Below, in pieces: positions 1 to 7,176 of a stretch of DNA of 44,419 nucleotides. A program made the translations under genes and the position numbers. The notes under the pieces were generated by a model, which worked only from the letters and a program-made list of their open reading frames with translations, searched no databases and was not told the DNA's origin. The stretch is from Deltaproteobacteria bacterium (GTDB taxonomy: Bacteria; Myxococcota_A; Polyangia; Polyangiales; Polyangiaceae), in contig VGRJ01000028.1 of assembly GCA_016875405.1 (NCBI GenBank), positions 1 to 44,419 on the forward strand, in the 5' to 3' direction. The first letter of the stretch is position 1; each line of letters begins with the position of its first letter.

Positions 1-1
1 C

Positions 2-82
2 CAGACCTTCGCGCTCGTTGCTCGGCGCGTGCCGACCTTGGACCGCGACACCGTGCTCGTCCTCCTGCTCGCGGTCGTGTGA
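2..82 (+). CDS. C-terminal end of an unidentified protein (cut by window start)
   Basis: An open frame enters from the left edge and stops with TGA at 80-82. It encodes about 26 residues that end in a hydrophobic run (VLVLLLAVV). Almost every third codon position is G or C, as in the real genes of this window, and this argues that it is coding. It stops 59 bp before the next plus-strand gene. Too little is present to identify the protein. Other frames are open here too, so this is a tentative call. Confidence 0.4.
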   Translation, partial: QTFALVARRVPTLDRDTVLVLLLAVV

Positions 83-141
83 CGAAGACGCGAGCGTCGC
101 TCGCTGGGATGCCTGCCGCGCGTTTGGTAGGCTCTTCGACC

Positions 142-972
142 ATGCGCGCCAGTTCGCTCTCGCTCTTGCTTGCCCTCGCGGCGTGCGGCCCCAAGGCCGC
201 GCCCGCCGAAGCGCCGACCTCGCAACCCAGCGCCGCGCTGGTGGCCGCCACGCCGACCGAGGACCTCCCGGTCACTCCGATGAAGACGCCGCCGCCCGAC
301 GTGTCGGCGACCGAGAAGGGCGAGCTCTCTGGGCCGTGCGCGCCTCTGCTCACCGCGATGATCGAGGGCGAGGCCGCGGCGATCCGAGCGCTGGACGACG
401 CGTTTCACGACGGCAAGGGCGACGCCGACGAGGTCGCCCTCGCGCTCGCGATGGAGCGCGCGAAGCGGTCCTCCGAGGGCCTCGGAGCCTCCGAGCACCA
501 GCGCTGCCTCGCACTCTTCGAGGCACAGACGAAGCGCAAGCTCTTCGACCACGAGCCGGCCGAGTCCGAGGCGCGCGCGGTGGTCGACAGCTGCGTGAAG
601 CGCGTCGAGGCGGTCTACGGCAAGCAGTCCATGGCGTTCGACGAGGGCGCGCCCCAGGTGCGGCAAGGGCCGTTCTGCCCCGATGATTTTCCCGTGCCTG
701 AGAAGCTCACCGACCTGCCGTATCAGTCCAAGAAGGACGACTGGGACACGCCGGCGTTTCGCTGCCTTCAGTTCGGCCTGCGCGCGAAGCAGCACGTGCA
801 GTTCGAGTACGCGTCGCCCCTAGGCTCGGGCGAGTTCACGTGCATCGGTCGCTTCCGCCCGCGCCAGGGCGGTGCGCCGGTGGAGGTGGTGCGTGGCGGC
901 AAGCAAGGGCCCGGGGGCGAGCTCCTCCTCCAGCCGAAGATCGCCGTCCGGCGGATGACGGCGAAGCGCTGA
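142..972 (+). CDS. Predicted lipoprotein of unknown function
   Basis: This 276-residue protein begins with a lipoprotein signal (MRASSLSLLLALAAC, lipidated Cys at residue 15), so it is probably anchored to a membrane facing the periplasm or outside. A Pro/Ala/Thr-rich linker of about 50 residues follows. The body is mostly charged and helical, then a Cys-containing C-terminal part. I recognise no enzyme motif. The frame is open upstream to 79, but the start at 142 puts the signal peptide at the N-terminus and is preferred. The gene converges on the cyclophilin gene, with only 27 bp between the two stops. The exported location is well supported; the function is unknown. Confidence 0.8.
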   Translation: MRASSLSLLLALAACGPKAAPAEAPTSQPSAALVAATPTEDLPVTPMKTPPPDVSATEKGELSGPCAPLLTAMIEGEAAAIRALDDAFHDGKGDADEVALALAMERAKRSSEGLGASEHQRCLALFEAQTKRKLFDHEPAESEARAVVDSCVKRVEAVYGKQSMAFDEGAPQVRQGPFCPDDFPVPEKLTDLPYQSKKDDWDTPAFRCLQFGLRAKQHVQFEYASPLGSGEFTCIGRFRPRQGGAPVEVVRGGKQGPGGELLLQPKIAVRRMTAKR

Positions 973-999
973 GCGCCGACCGCGAGCCCGCCGACGCGC

Positions 1000-1695
1000 T
1001 CACTTCAAGAGCTCGGCGCTCTTGATGTAGTCGAGGTTCGGGAACGTCTTGCGGAGGTAGGGGTTGCCCGAGCGAGTGATCTCGCCCTGCTTGGCGCTCG
1101 GGGCCTCGCCGTACTCCTTGTTGAGCGAGTCGACGACGCTCATGCCCTCGACCACCTCGCCCACCGCCGAGAAGCCCATCTTGTCGAGGTTGGTGTTGTC
1201 CTTGTAGTTGATGAACATCTGCGTCGAGCGCGTGTTCGGGAGCGCCGTCTTCGCGAACGTAAGGCGCGCGCGCTTGTTGCCCTCCTTGACCGGCTCGTCC
1301 TGGATGTTCGCGTTCTGCCAAGCCTTGGCGACCTGCGGATGCCCGTGGATTCCGAACTGCACCATGAAGCCCTCGACCGCGCGGAAGAAGGCAATGTCCG
1401 TGAAGAACCCGATCTTCACGAGGTTGTAGAGCCGGTCGACGCCGTTCGGCGACCAGTCGCGGTGCGCCTCGACGACGAAGTCACCCTTCGTGGTGACGAA
1501 CTTCACCTTGAACGTCTCGGGGGCCTGCTCGTTCGCGTCCTTCGGCGCGAGGAGCTTCGCGCTCGGCTCTGCGAGCGCACCCTCGTCCGCGGCTGCGGCG
1601 CCCGCGGGGCGCTGGGAAGGCGACGGCTCTGCGGGCGTGTTGTTGCAAGCGACGGCGACTGCCGCCAGGACCAAGGTGCGGAAGGATGACGTCAT
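1000..1695 (-). CDS. Cyclophilin-type peptidyl-prolyl cis-trans isomerase, lipoprotein
   Basis: A 231-residue protein with a lipoprotein signal (lipidated Cys at residue 17), an Ala/Pro/Glu-rich linker of about 45 residues, and a cyclophilin domain. Visible cyclophilin landmarks are the FFRAVEGFMVQFGIHG strand (family form FHRVIPGFMIQGG), the NTRSTQMFIN segment (family form N-GSQFFI) and the GEVVEGMSVVDSL ending. The catalytic Arg of the FFRAV motif is present. The family isomerises X-Pro bonds, so this copy likely assists folding of exported proteins. The start at 1695 is chosen because it begins the signal peptide; the frame stays open much further upstream, but that part is antisense to other genes. 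Confidence 0.9.
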   Translation of the reverse strand: MTSSFRTLVLAAVAVACNNTPAEPSPSQRPAGAAAADEGALAEPSAKLLAPKDANEQAPETFKVKFVTTKGDFVVEAHRDWSPNGVDRLYNLVKIGFFTDIAFFRAVEGFMVQFGIHGHPQVAKAWQNANIQDEPVKEGNKRARLTFAKTALPNTRSTQMFINYKDNTNLDKMGFSAVGEVVEGMSVVDSLNKEYGEAPSAKQGEITRSGNPYLRKTFPNLDYIKSAELLK

Positions 1696-1742
1696 GCGCG
1701 GGGAGATAGAGTCGCCACGCGCGCGGGGCAAGTAGCTAGGGC

Positions 1743-2495
1743 TCACGACCCGTCGCGTGCGGCGCGGACGAAGCGGTACACGCGAGCGGGCTTGGTGCCG
1801 GTCTGCCGCTTCCCCGGCGCCTCCTCGAGCAAGCCCTCGTCGAGCATGCGCTCGAATTTGCGTCGGAAATTCGCAGGATCGTGCGCCTCGCCGCGGATCG
1901 CCTCGAAGACCTCGCGGAGCTCTCCCACCGTGAACGTCGGCGGCACGAGCTCGAAGGCGAGCGTCGACACCTCGACGCGCATGCGCAGCCGCGCCAGCGC
2001 GGCGTCGAGGATCTCGCGGTGGTCGAAAGCCAGCGTGAGCCGCCGTGCCTCCGATGCGACCGACACCCAGCGAGCGTCCGCGGCGTCGCTGCCCGCTCGA
2101 AGCACCGGACCGCCTCGCGCAGCGATCGTGCCGCGGAGCTCGGGGTCGAGCAGCGCGAAATACGCGATGCTGACGACGCGACCCCGCGGATCGCGGTCGG
2201 GCGCGCCGAAGGCACCGAGCTGCTCGAGGTAGATGCGTGGGCTCGCGAGCCCCGTCTCCTCGGCGAGCTCTCGACGCGCGGCCGTGTCGAGGTCCTCCCC
2301 GCGCGAGCCGCGCTCGTCGCCGACCCGAACGAAGCCTCCTGGCAGCGCCCAGGCCCCGGCAAACGGCGCCTCGCCCCTCCGAACGAGCAGCACCTTGAGG
2401 TCGGTGTCGACCACCGTGAACAGCACCACGTCCACCGTGATCGATGGGCGCGGGTACTCGTACACGTACGACTTCGTGGTCTTCGCCTTGCTCAC
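1743..2495 (-). CDS. nrtR: Nudix-domain transcriptional regulator, NrtR family
   Basis: A 250-residue two-domain protein. Residues about 15-150 form a Nudix domain. Its Nudix box ends in a good RELAEETGL, but the spacing from the first Gly to the middle Glu is off, with a two-residue insertion around GDERGSRGE; this fits a sensor rather than an active hydrolase. Residues about 165-250 match the winged-helix domain of NrtR (FTVGELREVFEAI, NFRRKFERML, ARVYRF). NrtR proteins repress NAD-metabolism genes and release DNA when ADP-ribose binds. The gene starts with GTG and overlaps the upstream kinase gene by four bases (GTGA), so it is the last gene of the set whose promoter carries a GT-N7-AC palindrome at 6059-6079. 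It probably regulates its own operon. Confidence 0.82.
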   Translation of the reverse strand: MSKAKTTKSYVYEYPRPSITVDVVLFTVVDTDLKVLLVRRGEAPFAGAWALPGGFVRVGDERGSRGEDLDTAARRELAEETGLASPRIYLEQLGAFGAPDRDPRGRVVSIAYFALLDPELRGTIAARGGPVLRAGSDAADARWVSVASEARRLTLAFDHREILDAALARLRMRVEVSTLAFELVPPTFTVGELREVFEAIRGEAHDPANFRRKFERMLDEGLLEEAPGKRQTGTKPARVYRFVRAARDGS

Positions 2496-4207
2496 GCGCG
2501 CGACGACAAGCGGTACACGGACTCTCCGCGGAACGCCAGCGCGGCCCCGCCGCTTCGCGCGAGCCGGAGCTCACCGAGGCGAGGGTCCTCGAGCGTCCGG
2601 AGCTCGAGCGCACCCGGGGTCGCGGCGTACACCTCGAGTCGGTCGGGGTCTGCCTTCGCGAGGCAGAGCCCCCGGTCGAGCACCACGAGGTCGGGGACGT
2701 CGGCGTCGACATCGCGCGACCAGCGCGCGTCGTACGACCCGGTGCTCGGGTCCACACGCAGCGTGAGTCGATCGAGCCTGCCCGCGTCCGCGACGAGCGC
2801 GACCACGACCGCCCGATCCGCGTGCGCGTCGACGAGCCTATATCCGTCGAGCTCGCGCACGCGAAGCTGTCGCGCGCCGCCGTCGGACCCGAGCAGCGAC
2901 AGGTAGCTCGCGCCGAGCAGGCTCTGCACCGCGAGACCCGGAAACAGGCGCGTCGCTCGAGGCCACACCCTCGCGACAAGGCGCGGCGTGACGATGACGC
3001 TCCCGCCGACCTCGAGCAGCGCGAGCTCGAGCAGCGAGTCCGAGACGCGCCCGAAGAGGCGGCCGCCGCCGACGGTCACCTCGTCGAGCTGCCCGGGGGG
3101 CTCGACATACGACTGCGTATCAACGTCGTAGAGGGCGAGCCCACGGGGCCGGCGCTCGACCGTGACCGGGCGGCCGTACCGCGGTGAGAACACGAGCGCG
3201 AGCCGCTCGGGCGCGAGGTCCGCGAGCCGGCGACCCTCGCCATCGAGGAGCGCGTCATGGCACTCGATGCGCACCGTGCCATCGCCGAGCTCGTGGACCG
3301 CGCGGACCCGCGACGGCGCGGTGATGAGCATGTCGAGCGAGAGGCTTGCCGAGCCTCCGACTGCGACCGGTCGCGTGAAGGGACGCGGCTCGGCGGGTGA
3401 CGCGGCGATGCACGGGGGCGCCTCGTCTCGCGCGCCCTCCTGCAACACCGCGTGGAGGTAGTCGCGATACGGCGCGGGGATGACGTCGAGCGGCAGCGCG
3501 CTCGGAGCCAGCTTGACCCTCGGGTCGAACGCGCTCGCGTGGTGCTTCATTCTGTCGAGCAGCGTGGCGTGCTCTGGGTGCGACCCGCGATAGGGGTGGG
3601 CGCCGATGAACAGCTCGAAGGCGAGCACCGCGAACGAAAACCAGTCCGACGCCTCGGAGAACACGGGTGTCCCACGCGGGTCGTAGCCGAGAGGATCCTG
3701 GATCGCTGGGGTGATGGCCGAGGCCGGGTAAGAGCGCGTCTCGTAGCTGTCCACGTCGATCGCGAACACCCGCGCATGGCGCGCATCGACGAGGAAATTC
3801 AGCTCGTTCGCGTCGACCACGAGCGCGCCCGCCTGGTGGACCGACACGAACACCTGCCGCAGCCGCTCGACGAGGGCGAGGGAGGTGTTCGCGTCGAGCC
3901 CATGGCGCTGACGGTACGCGGGGGGGATGACCTGGCACAGCGACCGCGTGTCGCGGAGGTAGCGCATCGTGTAGCCGAGGGCGCGCCCGGTCGACTCGTC
4001 TTGCACGAGCGCGTCCGGGCGCACCACGTCGGGGTCGCGAATCGCCGCGAGCTCCTGGAGCTTGCCTACGGGCACCATCGCCGTCGGGTCCGTGAAGATC
4101 TTGAAGGCGACATCGCCCTTTGCGTAGATGCTCGCTTGTCCGCCGCGCGCGACGAAGTCGCCGGGCTCGAGCGCCACGCTGCCCTGGCCGCGTACGAAGA
4201 CCTTCAT
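2492..4207 (-). CDS. Atypical Ser/Thr protein kinase-like protein with a long beta-rich C-terminal region
   Basis: A 571-residue protein with no signal peptide or membrane segment. The N-terminal 280 residues are a divergent protein-kinase fold: a Gly-rich loop at residues 20-31, a VAFKIF motif with Lys36 as the ATP lysine, VVDANELN in the catalytic-loop position (Asp132, Asn137; the usual His is absent), and DVD in place of DFG (Asp151). A DWFSFAVLAFELF stretch resembles kinase helix F. Residues about 300-571 hold repeated short beta segments, suggestive of a beta-propeller, but I cannot assign a family. GGAGG lies 5-9 nt before the ATG. It sits 35 bp downstream of the vWA gene and overlaps the NrtR gene. 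vWA-kinase pairs recur in TerY-linked stress systems. Substrates are unknown. Confidence 0.8.
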   Translation of the reverse strand: MKVFVRGQGSVALEPGDFVARGGQASIYAKGDVAFKIFTDPTAMVPVGKLQELAAIRDPDVVRPDALVQDESTGRALGYTMRYLRDTRSLCQVIPPAYRQRHGLDANTSLALVERLRQVFVSVHQAGALVVDANELNFLVDARHARVFAIDVDSYETRSYPASAITPAIQDPLGYDPRGTPVFSEASDWFSFAVLAFELFIGAHPYRGSHPEHATLLDRMKHHASAFDPRVKLAPSALPLDVIPAPYRDYLHAVLQEGARDEAPPCIAASPAEPRPFTRPVAVGGSASLSLDMLITAPSRVRAVHELGDGTVRIECHDALLDGEGRRLADLAPERLALVFSPRYGRPVTVERRPRGLALYDVDTQSYVEPPGQLDEVTVGGGRLFGRVSDSLLELALLEVGGSVIVTPRLVARVWPRATRLFPGLAVQSLLGASYLSLLGSDGGARQLRVRELDGYRLVDAHADRAVVVALVADAGRLDRLTLRVDPSTGSYDARWSRDVDADVPDLVVLDRGLCLAKADPDRLEVYAATPGALELRTLEDPRLGELRLARSGGAALAFRGESVYRLSSRA

Positions 4208-4242
4208 CGTGACCTCCTCTCGTGGTGACGGGTGAGCTCGCC

Positions 4243-4968
4243 TCAGAAGCTGAGGGACGGCGACGCGCGACCGCTGCCGAGCGCAAGCGACTGCGCGCAG
4301 ATCGAGCGACCGACGAAGTCGGCGAGGCGCGCGAGCATGTCGGCGTCGGCGCGCTCGAGCTCGACGTACCGCCCGAGCCCGGCGTCGCCCTGGAACGCCT
4401 TCAGATAGCCTGCGATCCGCGCGTCACCGACATTGACGCCGATCAGCACGGTGGTGAGCGCCTCGAGCGCCTCGGCCTGCCGTGCGCCGTCGAGCGCAGC
4501 TTTCACGTCGGCGGGCTTGGTGCGGGACGCGTTGTCTTCTCCGTCGGTGATGACGAAGAGGATCCCGTTCACGCCGAAGCCTGCATCGGCGAGGTGCTTG
4601 CCGTAGTCGACGAGCGCGGTCACGCCGTTCAAGGTCGCGTCGGCGAGAGCGGTGCCGCCGCCCCTCGGGAGGCAGCCGTCGTAGTCACCGGCGGGGCACC
4701 CCGACAGCGGTTTCAGCCCGTGGACCTCCTTCACGTCGTCCGAGAACGACAGCACGCGCAAGAGCAGGTTGTCGGCGCGCGGCGATTGTCTGCAGGCACG
4801 GACGATGGCCGCGATGCAGCGCTCGATGTCGGCGCGAAAGGGCTCGACGCTCGGGCTCGCGTCGGCGGCGATGGTGACGAGCGTGTACTCGGTCGCGGCG
4901 AGATCGCTGATGCGGCAAGCAGAGAAGCCGTAGTGAGAGCCGGTGAGGCCAAATCGTTCGAGGGTCAT
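4243..4968 (-). CDS. vWA-domain protein, TerY-like
   Basis: A 241-residue soluble protein that is essentially one von Willebrand factor A domain. The metal-ion-dependent adhesion site is complete: DASPS near residue 36 (DxSxS), a GGGTAL threonine, and the ITDGEDN aspartate. Such intracellular vWA proteins bind partners through a Mg ion and often scaffold signalling complexes. The start at 4968 is preferred over longer in-frame starts because GGAGAAAG precedes it at normal distance and the vWA fold begins soon after. It lies between the nicotinamidase-like gene (224-bp gap containing a hairpin) and the kinase gene (35-bp gap). A protein complex with the kinase is inferred from this order. Confidence 0.85.
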   Translation of the reverse strand: MTLERFGLTGSHYGFSACRISDLAATEYTLVTIAADASPSVEPFRADIERCIAAIVRACRQSPRADNLLLRVLSFSDDVKEVHGLKPLSGCPAGDYDGCLPRGGGTALADATLNGVTALVDYGKHLADAGFGVNGILFVITDGEDNASRTKPADVKAALDGARQAEALEALTTVLIGVNVGDARIAGYLKAFQGDAGLGRYVELERADADMLARLADFVGRSICAQSLALGSGRASPSLSF

Positions 4969-5149
4969 GGGATCTTTCTCCGTGGGGATGTGGTGGTGAG
5001 CGATGGTGTCGGTTGAGAGCCTTGATGCGAGCCACGCCGCGGGCGGACCGCGGGCAGAGGTCACCCTCCGCGACGAAGACGTCGGCGCATGGGATTCCCC
5101 GCAGTAGAGGCGAGGGTGCACCGCGTGGCCCGCGTTCGTCGGGCGCGCG

Positions 5150-5168
5150 CGCTCCTTGGGCAGGAGCG
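5150..5168 (-). terminator. GC-rich hairpin between the nicotinamidase-like and vWA genes
   Basis: CGCTCCT (5150-5156) and AGGAGCG (5162-5168) form a perfect 7-bp stem with a 5-nt loop, 25 nt past the stop of the upstream gene. No T run follows on the minus strand, so it is not a classical Rho-independent terminator. It could attenuate read-through or protect an mRNA end, which would lower expression of the vWA, kinase and NrtR genes relative to the first gene. Confidence 0.35.
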
Positions 5169-5192
5169 GAGCGGCGTGGCGAGAGGCGCAGG

Positions 5193-6011
5193 TCAGACGA
5201 GGTCTGGCGCGTCCTTCGTCGTGCTCGTCCGCATGCCTCGGGCGGTGAGCTCACGAAGGAACGACTCGCCGTACTGGTCGAAGCCGGTCACGTTGCTCGA
5301 GGCGTCGGTCAGGAGCACGAGCTTCGAGACATAGCGGGGATCGGCGAAGCGGTTCGCGATGTCGCGCACCGTGTTTGCGAGGCAGTGCGACAGCGCCTCG
5401 CCTGCGAGCAGGATCACGTCGGCCTCCTCGAGGGTCGCGATGAGCTGGGTGTTGATCTGAGTCGTAGGGTCCTCGGGGTCGGGCACCTCGGCCTGCACGG
5501 CAGAGAAGTGCTCGGTCCAAGGGTTTGACCCCTTGGTGACGAACTCGGCCATCGCGAACCGATCCTCCCACGCATGCACCGCGCTCGAGAGCTTGGGCCA
5601 GACGTTGTGCCCCGCATCGCCGATCAGGCAGTGGTACGGCCAGATGACATGCGGGTAACGGCCCCCGGTGGCGAGCGCGTTCAGGTACGCGAGCGTCCGC
5701 TTGAAGGCCGACGGGCGAGTCGTCGTCCAGGTGCCACGCTCGAGGTCCTCGGCCGTGATCACGGTGAACGGTGCCGGGTTTCGCCCCCGCGCGTCCTGGA
5801 ACCAGATCGGGTGCGAGATGTCGACCTTGCGGTGGCTGTCGAGCGTCACGTGGATCGCGGCGAGGCGATCGCGCATCCGGTCGACGAGGCCGGCGACGCG
5901 ATCCATGTCCCCTTCGGCCCCCTTCACGTACAGCGAGCCGTTGGGATCGCAGAAGTCGTTCTGGGGGTCGATGACGAGGAGGTGGACGTTCGGCGAGGTC
6001 TTGGAAGTCAT
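5193..6011 (-). CDS. Nicotinamidase-like cysteine hydrolase (isochorismatase superfamily)
   Basis: A 272-residue cytoplasmic enzyme. All nicotinamidase landmarks can be placed: catalytic Asp15 in VIDPQNDF, metal ligands Asp58 and His60 in TLDSHRK, a third metal His127 in WPYHC, catalytic Lys160 in VTKGSNPW and nucleophile Cys210 in GEALSHCLANT. Nicotinamidases convert nicotinamide to nicotinate and ammonia in NAD salvage. At 272 residues it is longer than the usual 180-220. The start at 6011 has AGGAGC just upstream; the longer frame would begin inside the promoter. It is the first gene after the NrtR-type operator, so NAD-linked regulation is likely. A different amide substrate cannot be excluded from sequence. 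Confidence 0.85.
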   Translation of the reverse strand: MTSKTSPNVHLLVIDPQNDFCDPNGSLYVKGAEGDMDRVAGLVDRMRDRLAAIHVTLDSHRKVDISHPIWFQDARGRNPAPFTVITAEDLERGTWTTTRPSAFKRTLAYLNALATGGRYPHVIWPYHCLIGDAGHNVWPKLSSAVHAWEDRFAMAEFVTKGSNPWTEHFSAVQAEVPDPEDPTTQINTQLIATLEEADVILLAGEALSHCLANTVRDIANRFADPRYVSKLVLLTDASSNVTGFDQYGESFLRELTARGMRTSTTKDAPDLV

Positions 6012-6055
6012 GGTGAGCTCCTGGTGTGTCGGCTCGACATCGAGTCGATAAACAA

Positions 6056-6084
6056 TGAATAAGGTACAAACCACCTTATGTCAA
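6056..6084 (-). promoter_or_regulatory. Sigma-70-type promoter overlapped by an NrtR-type operator
   Basis: Read on the minus strand, TTGACA (6084-6079) is a perfect -35 box, followed by a 17-nt spacer and TATTCA (6061-6056) as a weak -10. The perfect palindrome ATAAGGT-N7-ACCTTAT occupies 6059-6079, exactly spanning from the last base of the -35 box into the -10 box. Its centre is GT-N7-AC, the core known for NrtR sites. A repressor bound here would block RNA polymerase. It lies 48-68 bp before the nicotinamidase-like start codon. An extra AAGGT half-site sits at 6083-6087. Confidence 0.8.
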
Positions 6085-6207
6085 GGTAGGCTGCAACAAA
6101 AAGGTTCTCGTGGTGCTTGGTAGCGCGGCTCGTGGAGGGGCACGCGTTCCTCGCACGAGATGAGCCTCGGTTGCACGGCCTATGCGTCCCCGCTAGCGTT
6201 CCCCGCG

Positions 6208-7155
6208 ATGAACGAGGCGCACCGGATCGCGCAGCTCCTCTCGATCCTGGGCTCGAGCGCGCCGGGCGTGCGACTCGGCATCGGTGACGACGCGGCCGTC
6301 TTCGACGCGGCGCCCGAACCGCTCGTGTGGTCGATCGACGCGGCAGTGGAGGGCGTTCACTTTGATCGACGCTGGCTCAGCCCCGAGGACATCGGCTACC
6401 GCGCCACCATGGCGGCGCTCTCTGACCTCGCTGCGATGGGCGCCAAGCCGCTCGGCGTGCTGGCGGGTCTGATCCTCCCTCGGACGTTCGAGGACGCCTC
6501 CCTCGACGACCTCGCGCGCGGGCAGCGTCGCGCCGCCGATGCGCTCTCGACTGCGGTCGTCGGTGGAAACTTGAGTCGCGGTGGCGAGCTCTCGATCACC
6601 ACCACCGTGCTCGGGACGAGCGCGCGCCCAATGCGTCGTGATGGCGCCAAGTCAGGCGATGGCGTCTGGCTCTCGGGTGCGGTCGGGCTCTCGCGCGTCG
6701 GGCTCGAGGGGCTCGTCCGAGGCCAGCCGACGACCTCGGAGGCGCTCGCGGCGTTTCGTGCGCCGATGGCGCGCATCGCGGCCGGGCTCGAGGCGGCCCT
6801 CGTCGCAACCGCCGCGATCGACGTGTCCGATGGGCTCGCGCTCGACGCCGCGCGCGTGGCGGAGGCGAGCGACGTTGCGCTGGTCCTAGAGCCTCGTTCC
6901 TTCGTGGATGAGACGCTCCAGCGGGCGGCGCGCTCCATCGGCATGGACGGCCTCGAGGTCGCGCTTCACGGCGGCGAGGACTACGCGCTCCTCGTGACCG
7001 CTCCGCCGGGCGAACATCCTGGCGCAGCGTTTCGCCTCATCGGTCGCGTTGAAGAGCGTGCGGCCGGGCAGCGGCCGAGCGGGGCTCGAGTCTTCCTCGC
7101 GGCGGCTGGCGGTGACATCCCATTGCCGCCGCGCGGATTCGACCACTTCGCCTGA
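6208..7155 (+). CDS. thiL: Thiamine-monophosphate kinase
   Basis: This 315-residue protein phosphorylates thiamine monophosphate with ATP to give thiamine diphosphate, the last step of cofactor synthesis, in the cytoplasm. Diagnostic ThiL motifs are GIGDDAAV at residues 24-31, a VEGVHF motif (His51), the SDLAAMGAKP stretch, VGGNLSRG, IDVSDGLALD and HGGEDYALL. Length matches the family (310-330). The ATG at 6208 aligns with the family N-terminus; the frame also opens at 6160 but those residues are not ThiL-like. The gene diverges from the NrtR-regulated operon and is followed after 21 bp by a vWA lipoprotein that may share its transcript. Confidence 0.95.
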   Translation: MNEAHRIAQLLSILGSSAPGVRLGIGDDAAVFDAAPEPLVWSIDAAVEGVHFDRRWLSPEDIGYRATMAALSDLAAMGAKPLGVLAGLILPRTFEDASLDDLARGQRRAADALSTAVVGGNLSRGGELSITTTVLGTSARPMRRDGAKSGDGVWLSGAVGLSRVGLEGLVRGQPTTSEALAAFRAPMARIAAGLEAALVATAAIDVSDGLALDAARVAEASDVALVLEPRSFVDETLQRAARSIGMDGLEVALHGGEDYALLVTAPPGEHPGAAFRLIGRVEERAAGQRPSGARVFLAAAGGDIPLPPRGFDHFA

Positions 7156-7176
7156 CGCTCGCGCTATCTTGCAGCA

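Noticed and set aside
2496-2560. A separate NrtR operator in front of the nrtR gene
   Set aside because: No palindrome with a GT-N7-AC core and matching flanks was seen; the gene overlaps the kinase gene and is probably transcribed with it.
1696-2979. Upstream extension of the cyclophilin frame to 2979
   Set aside because: The cyclophilin lipoprotein signal begins at 1695. The extension is Arg-rich and overlaps the NrtR and kinase genes in another frame.
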